Of a stretch of 64,000 nt of DNA, positions 1 to 10,396 are shown piece by piece. A model generated the notes under the pieces. It saw nothing but the letters and a program-made list of their open reading frames with translations. It made no database searches and had not been told where the DNA came from. A program made the translations under genes and the position numbers. Every line of letters begins with the position of its first letter. Position 1 is the stretch's first letter. The DNA is from Helicoverpa zea (Eukaryota > Arthropoda > Insecta > Lepidoptera > Noctuidae), in the NCBI RefSeq assembly GCF_022581195.2, contig NC_061454.1, positions 3,720,001 through 3,784,000 on the forward strand, in the 5' to 3' direction.

Positions 1-10
1 TGTGTTATCA

Positions 11-511
11 TTTTTTATTTTATTTTTTTTTTATTTTATTTGGGAAACAAACAATCATACATTTCTTATTATTTCTAAATTACACAAACTATTACTAAAT
101 GTACAATCCACTACGTTTCCACATATTACTATTTAGAAAAAGATACAGTTAGATGAAACACTATAAAAGAGATACAATACAATTTCTTCTCGTTAACTTC
201 AACAATACTGACGTTAAATGCAAAAGTTCAAGCTTACGCGCGTAGAACACAACAATCAGTAACTTTCGGCAAGGCGCTTGATTATTTGGTTTTTAAATTT
301 ATTTTTTGTAAGGGCAAATACATCAACATCGTTAAAGTTACCATTGTAAACCTGAACCAATCTCTGAAGCGGTGCTCTTTTTCCTGCATTTGTACGGCAA
401 GTATCATCATTCCAATAAGAATATATAACTTCATTTACTTCATCATCATCTCCCAAGCCTTTTCCTAACAATGTTGGTGCCAGTTTCCTTCTTTTATTTA
501 TTGGCAATATT
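11..511 (-). pseudogene. Unrecognised antisense ORF, possible retrocopy in a GFM1 intron
   Basis: A minus-strand ORF (507 to 256, 83 codons, first codon TTG) ends in a normal stop and is followed by about 250 bases of AT-rich sequence and then a T-rich run at 11-42 on the + strand, i.e. an A-rich tail with AATAAA-like hexamers on the minus strand. The protein has a Lys/Arg-rich start, an acidic GDDDEVNEV stretch and a C-terminal FALTKNKFKNQIIKRL segment. I do not recognise the family. An 8-bp direct repeat (TGTTATCA) occurs at 3-10 and 512-519, so 11-511 has the outline of a reverse-transcribed mRNA end. In-frame stops (TGA TAA) precede the ORF. It could instead be a genuine nested exon of another gene. 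Confidence 0.35.
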
Positions 512-520
512 TGTTATCAG

Positions 521-3500
521 GTAAAAGGCAAAGACAATGTAGGCGCAGTCATGGACTCCATGGAGTTAGAACGCCAAAGAGGTATCACCATTCAGTCGGC
601 CGCTACCTACACAATATGGAAAGAACACAACATCAATATCATTGACACGCCTGGCCACGTTGACTTTACCGTGGAAGTAGAAAGAGCATTAAGAGTGCTG
701 GACGGAGCTGTGCTTGTGTTGTGTGCTGTGGGCGGCGTTCAGAGTCAGACGTTGACCGTTAACAGGCAGATGAAGAGATACAATGTTCCTTGTTTGGCTT
801 TCATAAACAAGCTTGATAGATTGGGGGCTAATCCTTTTAGGTGAGTAAAATAGGCCTTACTTTTATTCCTATAATACATTATGTCTTTACAGTGAATAAT
901 TTTTAAAAGTGTTAATTTGACCTCTGGCTAATTCTGAAATATGCTCTCTCAGAAAAATTCGTAAAAGGCTCTTTAATTTCAAATTCTCAGTCATATTAAA
1001 CTGTAAAAACTGATTAGAAAATTATCAAATTCTGGAATGCATCTCAATTTACTTTGGAAATCAATATGTATTCCTTTTAATTTTAATTTTCCAGAGTAAT
1101 AAAACAAATGCGATCCAAAATGAACCACAACGCTGCATTTCTACAACTGCCCATGGGATTAGAGAAAGAATGCCAAGGTATTCTCGACCTGATCGAGGAG
1201 AGAGCTATGTACTTTGAAGGAGATTACGGAGAGAAAATACGTTACGATGAAGTGCCTCAGGATAGGAGGGCGGAGGTACAAGAGAGGAGGCATGAACTTA
1301 TTGAGCATTTGTCTAATGTTGATGAGAGTTTGGGTGAGTTTTATTCACACATCAAATACTTGTATTTGTACAATAAAGTAGTATGTACTTCCATATCCAG
1401 GCTTTTGTTTCTTATCCATTTAAATAACTGATGAATCTTACCTGACTAACTAATGAATAAATTGTGGAATCTTACCAGACTTAATCTTTTTATTATTATG
1501 AATAAGCTATGACACAATTGAAATAAGTATGTGTGTGTGCAGGAAAATAAATTTTATTTTTATATTTACTCCATAGTGTTTATTCATACCATTCACAATT
1601 ACAGGAGAATTATTCCTCGAAGAGAAAACACCAACGGTTGCAGACATAAAGCAGGCAGTCCGCCGCACTACTCTCAAACGTACCTTCACTCCAGTGCTTG
1701 TGGGAACCGCATTAAAGAACAAGGGAGTACAACCTTTACTGGATGCGGTACTTGAATACCTACCACACCCTGGTGAGGTAGAAAACACAGCTTTAATAAA
1801 CGAGGATAAAGATGGAGAAGGGCAGACTATACTTCTAGATGCGGCAAGGAATGATGCTAAGCCGTTTGTGGGTCTGGCTTTCAAATTGGAAGTAAGCAAG
1901 TTCGGTCAGCTGACATATTTGAGATGTTACCAGGGTATGCTGAAGAGGGGAGAGAATATTTTTAACGCTAGGACTGGGAAGAAGGTAACTTCATAATATA
2001 TGCTTTTAGTTTATTTCCATAGATTGACCACCATATTATAAAAATATGTGTCCTATTTTATGTTTTTTTGACTCTTGTAAGTTTTGTTGTATAAAACGCA
2101 TAAGTTGTGTCTGTTCACTGTCAACGTATCTAAGACTGAATTGATTGACGATGATATTTAGTAAGTTTCGATAATCGTATGATTGATGATGATCATATGA
2201 TTCTTTCTGATCAATTAAAATGAATGTTTGTTTCTGAATAAATTTTAAAGAAATCTTTTTAACAGTTCACATAAATTCAAGTTATTCTTTTGCTGTTCCA
2301 GGTAAAAATCTCCCGTCTAGTACGAATGCACTCGAACAACATGGAAGAAGTGACAGAAGTAATGGCGGGCGACATTTTCGCTTTGTTCGGCGTAGATTGC
2401 GCGTCGGGAGACACGTTTGTGAACGATGGAAAACTGCAACTGTCTATGGAGTCTATACATGTCCCTGACCCTGTGGTCTCCATGTCTATTAAGCCGAAGA
2501 ATAATAAGGATAGAGATAATTTCTCGAAAGCTGTTGCTAGGTAAGATCAAAGAATATTATTAGTGTGAACGTAACTCTGTTGTCAGTTGGTCGCACTTTC
2601 ACGCCAAAAGTACTAGACCAAATTAAAGTTTGGTAAGCAGATAGTTTAAAGCCTGAGAAAGTATCCAGCTGCGGGGAGTAGTTACGTCACGGGAACAGCG
2701 TCGGTAGAACCGCGGAGAATAAATATTTCAGAAAACAGTGTGTTTTGTGGCAGCTGGCTGATCTCCTTACATGAGACCAACCGCTGTGGCTACCTTGGAC
2801 GCCATTAATTTAATTAGTGTGTAATTTCTTAAAAAGAAAGAAATTCCTAATTCAAAAGTTTTATTTTTCGTTTATGTATTTTTGGCCCTTTCCAGATTCA
2901 CCAAAGAGGATCCTACATTCCAGTTCCGTTATGACCCAGATAACAAGGAGACCATAGTGTCAGGAATGGGAGAGTTGCATTTAGAGATTTACGCGCAGAG
3001 AATGGAGAGAGAATACAACTGTCCCGTTGAATTGGGCAAACCTAAAGTAGCATTTAGGTAAGTAAGGAATATATGCTGCAGAGATCGTACAGTCTTTCAT
3101 TGAGATTATATTGATAAACTAGCTTCTGCCAGCGACTTCGTCCGCATTAGTTTCGGACTTTGTGCAAAGAGAGGAAGAAAAAATAATCACCAGCCTATCC
3201 AATTATCCAAATCTATGCGTACCTAGCCCATTACTACTTAGCTTTAACAACTAAAGCTGCACACGCGACGTAAGCTTAAAAAATGGAGTAACTTCTCCCG
3301 TTTTCCCTACATTTTCTATCACTGCTCTGCTCCTATTGATCGTAGCATGATGAAATGTATCCTATAACCTGCCCAGGAGTGTGAAGAATGTTTGTGCCAA
3401 GTTTCATTAAAATCCGTCGAGTAGTTTTTGTTTCCATAACGAACATACAGACAGACAAAAAATTTACTGATTTCATTTTTGGCATCAGTATCGATCACTA

Positions 3501-6500
3501 AAGCACCCCCTGATAGATATTTTGGAAATATATTTATAGTTCGGCCATTCAGAGAATGCGTTCCTGACACGTCGCGATTGAACTGACGACGTAACTTTGC
3601 AATGGCGTTGCAGTTACGATAAAAATATTTTTGCTGGTTGTTTACCGTTTTAACAATTGAGGAGCATTAAAACAACATTATTATATCAATAATCAATGAA
3701 TGTAGTTACGTCGTCAGTTCAATCGCGACGTGTCAGGAACGCATTCTCTGAATGGCCGAACTATAATGTACAGAATTGACCTCTCTACAGATTTATTATA
3801 AGTAGGTATAGATGAGCCCCAAATGAGTTTCTGATGCATTTAGTAGTTTTGCGTTCTCTAGCACTTTGGATACTTACTTAATCATAATGTCACCTTATTG
3901 AGAGAGCTGCAAGTTTCAAAATCAAAATCAAAAGTCATTTATTTAAACTTGGCTGCAAAACAGCACTTTTCGAACGTCAAAAAAAAAAAAAATACAAAAG
4001 ACAGCCCCCAAAACGCCCACCCTTCACCACTTCCTATGTGTTTTTGCTGGGAAGAAGAAGTGGCGCAACAAACTCCCCAGCAACACATGTCTGTCTGTTC
4101 GGTTAGAAGAACCTTAAACATTGTTTGATATGTACATTTGTATACAATTTAATTTGTATATTACAAAAGAGGACAATACAGTAAAAATAATGTATACACC
4201 ACATGCTAGCTAGCACTCACCCTACATACCTTAACTAACTCAAGCATTGAATATGTTTGATGAACAGAAAATTATAGCCTCCAAATATTTACACTTAATA
4301 GAATATCAGGGAGTGCCCACCTACATGTGCTATTCTTTTGTAAACTAGTAAATTAGACCGCTCAGCCAGAACATAATATGTAAAATAAAAAGAGTTTACA
4401 AATAAAAACAAAAAAACTAATATATAGTCAGTAAGACGACCTGGCACCACAAGCAGCACCCGTTCACGAGCATGATCCTCGCACATTTTTGAGGGAGGGA
4501 GGCAACCCGACCGCCGACGCTACCGCAAGCAGTGCCGTCTAAGGGAGCATGACGTACTCACTGCTACACAACTCAATATCAAGATTAAATTATCAGTTCC
4601 CGCTAAGTAGTATTATTTACTAAAATCCAAAACAGAAAATTAATACAAAGAATGTATCTTGTCAATAATGTAAAAACTGGCTTTAAATTCTCTCTCCGGC
4701 ACTGGGCTATTAAGTCGCAATTAAAGATCGCTTATGGATGAAACCATTTCATAGAACGAAAAATTTCTTCATTGGCCAAGCCAGTTGGCATCATGAATTT
4801 ACCCGCGAAACACGTTTCCTTTCTTTTCAAATTCAATAACCAAAGATTATAATTTCATAAATATTTTGACAGAGAAACAATGATGTCGTCGTGTACATTC
4901 GACTATCTACACAAGAAGCAGTCCGGTGGAGCTGGACAATACGCCAGGGTTAACGGTATCATGGAACCTTTGCCTCCTCATCAGAATACCAGTAAGTGAA
5001 ATAGATATAAAACTCTATGTTACTAGAAATAGTAAACATTTACAACTGCTGTAGGTAGCTGCTGTAGGAATATTTTTTAATGTACCATTTAATAATAGGT
5101 TCTTGAGAGTGCTGTGTTAATCTGTATATGTAAGCTATACTATTACTAAGCTTCATTAGAATCCGTTCTGCCGTTGACGGGCGACGAAGTAACACTCAGT
5201 CACAAATATTCGCAGTTAGAACGTTACTGTGATTCACAATACATATAAATGAGAGTGATGCTAACTAAATTATATTGCCTTTATAATTAAAACTTTATGA
5301 TTAGAAAGTAATCCCAATAAAACTAGTCACTTCAATAAAAATAAAACTTCCTGAGGAGTATTTTAATACAAATGAATACTATTTTATTCTTTCAGTGCTA
5401 GAATTCATAGACGAAACAGTAGGAACGAACATCCCAAAACCATTCGTGCCCGGAGTAGAGAGAGGTTTCCTTGACACCTGTCAAAAGGGATACCTGTCAG
5501 GACACAAAGTATCCGGAGTGAAGTTCAGGTTGCAAGATGGTGCTCATCATATTGTTGACTCCAGTGAATTGGCCTTCTTCTTGGCTGCTAAGGGGGCTGT
5601 TAAAGAAGGTAAGTTTTTATGGTACTTTTTTTTTGTTGATGGCAATACTGCCTATGTATTATGGGCAGTGTTGCCAGTGAAACTCATTAAGGCCTGCTTT
5701 GTTAATCTACTTGTACCCTATTATACTCGTATTGTATCTTCATGGCAATCGCAATATCTTTTGATAGTCTGTATGTACGTCATTTATATGGCGATTAGTG
5801 AACCGCCAATGAACATAAAGTGTTCAATTACTGTTGTCATTTTGGATACGTAGCTGAAAATAACATTGTGTATGTGCAATTAAATATATCGGTACAGCAT
5901 CTACTCAGCTAAAAGGCATTTACCTTATGTTTTGCTGAAGTAAACTGTTGTAGATAGAATAATAATACCTAGGTACAATTATATATGAGAGCCGAACCCA
6001 CACTAACCTACCTCATATATGTATAAGTAGTTTTTATATTTCCGAACCTTCGTCATTCCGCATCTTGTAGAATAGACAGTAATTTAGCTGATTTTATGTA
6101 CTTTACTGAAGTAAACTATCGTAATAAAATAATAAGTACAAAATATAAATAATTTATAATTTAATTGTGTAGTCGTATCCTGTAGGATATCGTTTCGTAA
6201 GATTTTTATATTCCCAGACCTTCATCATTCCGTATCTTGTAGAATAGACAATAATTTAGCTGATTTCATGTACTTTTCGCTTTTCCACAGTATTCGACAA
6301 CGGAGCCTGGCAGATTCTCGAGCCCATAATGTTCGTGGAAGTGACCTTACCTGACGAGTTCCATGGTACAGTGATAGGCCAGTTGAACAAGAGAGGAGGC
6401 ATTATAACCGGCACTGAAGGTTCAGAGGGCTGGACGACGATATACGCTGAAGTGCCGCTGAATAACATGTTTGGATATGCTGGTGAACTTAGGTGAGTTT

Positions 6501-7075
6501 AATATTTGTACCTATGTTTATTTTGTTTATAATGAAATCTTTCGTTCGTGTGGGTTTTTATGGTGAGAAGTATGTAACAACACACAAGCGATGATGGTCA
6601 TATTGAAGTTAAATTTATCCACTAGCTGGAGTGGTCATCCGATGATTTCCAATCACAGATAAGGCAAATTCATTTAAGATTTTGGTTGTGATGTATTGGA
6701 ATCTTTATATTTCTTTGGCTGTATACCCTCAAGTTATATTTTTTTTGTCCAACTAAATACGTTTTGATGGTGTTAAGGCACACTTACATGTAAGTACCCG
6801 CCAATAGACAAACTTGTCGAAGCTACTTAATTTCGTCGACTATTTTTCACTGGTGTATTGCGGGAGACCTCTCTTGACCCGCCATATAAAAGAAAATAAT
6901 GTCCTTTTAAAAAACTTATTTTATTATTTCCAGGTCAATGACCCAAGGCAAGGGTGAATTCAGTATGGAATACAGTCGCTACTCGCCCTGTCTTCCCGAC
7001 GTTCAAGAGAAGCTAATCAGAAAGTACCAAGAAGAGATGGGCTTACTACCAGACCAGAAGAAAAGAAAGAATTAA
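521..7075 (+). CDS. GFM1: Mitochondrial elongation factor G1, 3' nine exons (5' end outside window)
   Basis: Mitochondrial translocase GTPase that moves peptidyl-tRNA and mRNA along the mitoribosome after each peptide bond. Exons read from GT-AG sites with matching phases: 521-840, 1095-1333, 1605-1984, 2302-2540, 2896-3057, 4873-4991, 5396-5608, 6291-6492, 6934-7075; together 2016 nt, 671 residues plus TAA. Seen: switch I QRGIT, G3 DTPGH, G4 NKLD, the mitochondrial EF-G segment MDSMELERQRG at the start, domain II (FVGLAFKLEV, QLTYLRCYQG), domain III (SGMGELHLEIYAQR), domain IV (HKKQSGGAGQY) and domain V (GYAGELRSMTQGKGEFSMEY). The protein family is about 750 residues, so roughly 75 N-terminal residues (targeting peptide and P-loop G1) are encoded left of the window. 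Introns hold SINE, LINE-tail and MITE insertions. It converges with the - strand SLC4 gene. No frameshift seen. Confidence 0.96.
2749..2806 (+). repeat. SINE-B 3'-end fragment
   Basis: Within GFM1 intron 4. The segment reads GCAGCTGGCTGATCTCCTTA, then GGACGCCATTAATTTAATTA, matching the last 90 bases of the full SINE copy at 63153-63522 with a few substitutions. The tRNA-like head is absent. Confidence 0.6.
3119..3815 (+). repeat. LINE-tail repeat interrupted by a MITE
   Basis: Starts ACTAGCTTCTGCCAGCGACT and resembles the uninterrupted copy at 31121-31475: both have a TTCGTC stretch near the start, ACATACAGACAGACAAA in the middle and AATGTACAG..TTGAC near the end. Here the tail is split by the MITE at 3537-3763 and resumes at 3764. 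It lies in GFM1 intron 5. This kind of sequence is very common in moths and is usually taken as the 3' end of an RTE-type LINE; the clade was not tested. Confidence 0.6.
3537..3763 (+). mobile_element. 227-bp TA-duplicating MITE, copy 1
   Basis: Begins TAGTTCGGCCATTCAGAGAA and ends with its reverse complement. The terminal inverted repeats are 60 bp and identical; the core is about 107 bp and AT-rich. TA dinucleotides flank it (3535-3536, 3764-3765). No coding capacity: ORFs starting MSGTHSLNGR on this and sister copies are read-throughs of the repeat. The TA duplication fits Tc1/mariner-superfamily mobilisation (inference). Its inner junction reads TAGTTACG, as in copy 3. Confidence 0.9.
3895..4640. 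other. GFM1 intron filler with a LINE-tail fragment
   Basis: Contains CAAAAGTCATTTATTTAAAC followed by a run of A and a GGGAAGAAGAAGTGGCGCAA motif, resembling lepidopteran LINE 3' tails; a related start is at 36005. A GC-richer stretch with GCCGACGCTACCGCAAGCAG follows at 4509-4550. No exon could be supported between GFM1 exons 5 and 6 other than the repeats. Confidence 0.4.
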
Positions 7076-9148
7076 CCGCCTAGCTTAATGTATAGAGTAA
7101 TTTATTTTACTGTTTATTTTTATTTTTAATCGTAAATGTATTTATAAGGCGAATCTAGCGTAAATTATAATGAAATTATTTCCATTTGGGTGTTTTATTT
7201 ATGGGAATACCTAAACTAATTCTATAAAGTTATTTCGTTTATTTATTGAACGAGCTGATCTCAGGAACTACTGGCCCGATTTAAATAAATCTTTCAGTGT
7301 TAGTAGCCAATTTACCGAGCTCGAAGATAGGCTAGTTTTTTTCCAGGGCTGGGTATACTTATCCTGTTACGTGGGTGAAACCATTGGCGAAAGGTATTCA
7401 CATGAAGTAGTTTTATAAATAAAACAAAAACATACATTTATAAAAACCCATTTATTCATAACACTCCACAAATATATTCCAAAAAACGATACAAATCGTA
7501 ACAAACGCCCCAGGTACAAATAATAATTGTTTTGCTTACATTTAGTTTGCTTAACTCTATGGCTAATTAAATAAATACTATTTAGATATAGTCAGAATTA
7601 TTTTAGGCTTATTATAGGGAATATTTGAATACAATCGGATTGAAGGGTAATGTAGAGATAAAAGGTAGATATTATTATAAAATAGATACTATATTTCTAT
7701 ATTGAATAACAATTAGATAGGTAGGTAGTAATGAGAACTTAGCATGAAGCCTTTGGCAAATATGATTGCCGTTAAGAGTTTTTATATTTTAGTTTGTATT
7801 ATCTGTGGATTTTTTTGTCAATCGCGTCAATCGTAACTAGTTCGCGCCAAAAATATTTGCTTCATAAAATATTATCCCGCCGCCGATAATCCCTAAATTC
7901 ATGTACCTAAGTACTAAATAAAAATAAATTATATTGCCCTGTAACTAAAACTATTATATAGAAACTTATGCTAAACTCTCGTGTATCTATTTGAGTTCGT
8001 GCATTTTCACATGGAGATTTTGATCAAATAAGTTTTGAGCTTCCAGAATTTTGAAGAGCTTACAAAGATAAATTACGGGAAGAAGATATTATATTCTTTA
8101 AGGTACATACGATAAACATAAGTACCTATACTGAAAAAATAAGGAATCTCTAGAGAGACAAATAGGCAGATCTCACAATTTTTTTTAATTATGTTAGTTA
8201 ATAAGTATACTTAATAAAGAAATAAATATTCCCTAATTATTCATCTGTAACAACAAAACAATTCAAATTAAATGAGACTAATTTTTCCGTTCAAATCTCA
8301 ACTGAATTTATTAACTATGAGAAGCAACAAATATTGGAAATATTATTTTCCATATCAAACCAACTACTTTCATTTCAAACTATAGATAATAATATCTACT
8401 TAATTATAACATTTAAAAAACTACGTCATTACCGATTTTTTTTCTTCAAATAATAATTACAACAAATAATATAATTATGATTAAATAAACATTATTTCAA
8501 CAATTACTGTTTTATTTTGGCGACAACTAACATTTCTACGCTGGAATTGTACACAATATCTAAAAACTAATGGTGTTACTCTATTGGCACTTCGTTTTAA
8601 TTGTTTTGCGACTAACTATTTATTTATTTAGCTTGCTACTTTAGAAGATTTCTTAAAACATTACAAATTTATTTTAAGTGTAGGTCATTCTTAAGTGTTG
8701 GACTACGCAGCATTTTTCCGGACTTATTTTAGTAAATTATGTTACTTAGATACGGACTCCTAAGTATAAACATTAGCAATTTACCAACAAAGCAAAATAC
8801 ATTATAAAGTTTTAACGTAAGGTTATCTTTAGTTACTCCACTTGAGAAATAAATAAATGAAATAAATGTCTATATAGAACTTTATGAAAAATATGTGGCT
8901 TTCCGAGTACGGGCTACCTATAAAAAAAAATCAAGCCTTCCACCTAATATTTTCGGAATTGAAATCCGTTAGTCAAATAGGTATCTACTATTTCTATAAC
9001 TAAACACAGTAACAGACAGTTGAACATTTAACAAAATCAAACTAATTAATTAATGTAGAATACTCACAATTTAATTGATAATATAAACACACTTTGTGCC
9101 AATTTTATTACTTTTTATATAGCATATTGATTAATATGACATTATTTT
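7076..9148. other. Convergent 3' region between GFM1 and the SLC4 gene
   Basis: AT-rich, no supportable ORF. It must hold the 3' ends of both genes: GFM1 just after 7075 and the minus-strand transporter coming from the right. A TTTATT at 7451-7456 (AATAAA on the minus strand) is one possible poly(A) signal for the transporter, which would make a 3' UTR of about 1.7 kb for its distal-exon isoform. A degenerate LINE-tail fragment lies at 7248-7420 (GAGCTGATCTCAGGAACTAC, then GGGTGAAACC). Confidence 0.5.
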
Positions 9149-9241
9149 TTAAACTGAAGTTTCAGCTGAAGTACTACCTTTTCTAGAATCGGACTTTCTG
9201 ATACCACTGCTCCAAGAGTCTTTGCGCCTCACGTGCTCATT
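9149..9241 (-). CDS. NDAE1: Alternative last exon of NDAE1 encoding a C-terminal PDZ ligand
   Basis: On the minus strand the acceptor GGTTTTCAG is followed by 31 codons ending in TAA. The peptide starts NEHVRRKDSW and ends GSTSAETSV. The last three residues TSV fit the class I PDZ ligand (S/T-x-hydrophobic). The exon opens in phase 0, so it can join a phase-0 donor: either GTCAAG/GTGTGC inside the 10397-10523 exon (donor at 10420-10419, exon then 10421-10523) or the donor of exon 11436-11678. The first choice gives a 1,220-residue isoform. Vertebrate relatives SLC4A7 and SLC4A10 have isoforms ending in comparable PDZ ligands, which supports the reading. No transcript evidence is available here. 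Confidence 0.6.
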   Translation of the reverse strand, partial: NEHVRRKDSWSSGIRKSDSRKGSTSAETSV

Positions 9242-10017
9242 CTGAAAACCATTTAGAGGTCCATACTCAAATATTGAAAAAAAAAACATGCTTGTACGTA
9301 TATTCACAATTAGATTTCAAAAAAAAAATTAAAACATTGAAAATCTCGAAAAAAAGTCTTATTTTTTTGGTACCCATTCGAACTTGAAAGTCTCAAGAGT
9401 ACTTACGGCATAGATTAAAAATACATAAGTAGGTAGGTACATAATGTCAGAAGAATATAAGCAGGATTATTAGTAGACAGAAGCGGCTTTGTTTTAAGAC
9501 AAAGATTTTTTGGCACACTTAGATACTTAGAGCATGCAAACTGGAATAAACATAATATTAATAGAAATAACAATATTATTTACACAGATAATATAGGTAG
9601 GTACTCGAAGAAAGTGCAGACAAGTGCGGGAGTAATAATAATAAACACATAAAGCTGAAAATATACATCAAGAAAAAACTACGATATTATTTAAAAAACT
9701 ACTTACGTCATAAGTTACACCGCTCTTTATAATATTCACTAAAAACTATATTTTCTAATTCTAGTTCACAATAAAACATTTTTAAAACGTCTACAGGTCC
9801 AACTACAAGTAAGACTTTAAATACACAACGACTTTGTACTTTCAAAATATATCTTCGTTTAAATTAAAGTTAATATTTGTTGACTGGTTAACATAAATTA
9901 CGATTTGCCCCTTTTTAATTGGAAGTAAATCCCACCATACTATTTACAATATTCCATACATTGCACATCCATTGCTACGTACGACTAAATATATCATCTA
10001 GTGACGGATTCCGACAA

Positions 10018-10146
10018 CAGAGCATTTTCACACTAACGGTTTTTGTTTCACGTGTAGGTCTGTTTTTTACACGCATCTAATCGTGAATCAGATGTTATCG
10101 TTTGTACCTGTAGTTTTCAAAAATACGCTAGTCTGAAAGCGCTCTG
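10018..10146. repeat. Short imperfect inverted-repeat element
   Basis: CAGAGCATTTTCACACTAAC at the left pairs with CGCTAGTCTGAAAGCGCTCT at the right (17 of 21 positions match). Ends starting CAGAG are typical of hAT-type MITEs, but no target duplication remains. It lies between the two alternative last exons of the SLC4 gene. Confidence 0.35.
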
Positions 10147-10396
10147 ACCTCTCTGTCAGTTGATTTGCATACCAGAGATAGAAGGTATAACAAATGACGA
10201 TCTCTAGTAGGTACACCAACCGGTAGGTTATAGAAATCCGGCATAAAAAGTAGACCAGGGTACCTACATAATATCAGGTTTAAACAATAAAAAAAATCAG
10301 GGGTGCTATCATTCTATACAGATATAGGTACTGCATGCACGTCGTGATAGGTTGTTGCATGCAGAATCTTCGAGAAATGGTGCAATCATGCTCCAC

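Noticed and set aside
3319..3570. ORF starting MSGTHSLNGR (also at 46982-47194)
   Set aside because: The shared N-terminus is the MITE terminal repeat read in antisense; the rest is LINE tail or random flank.
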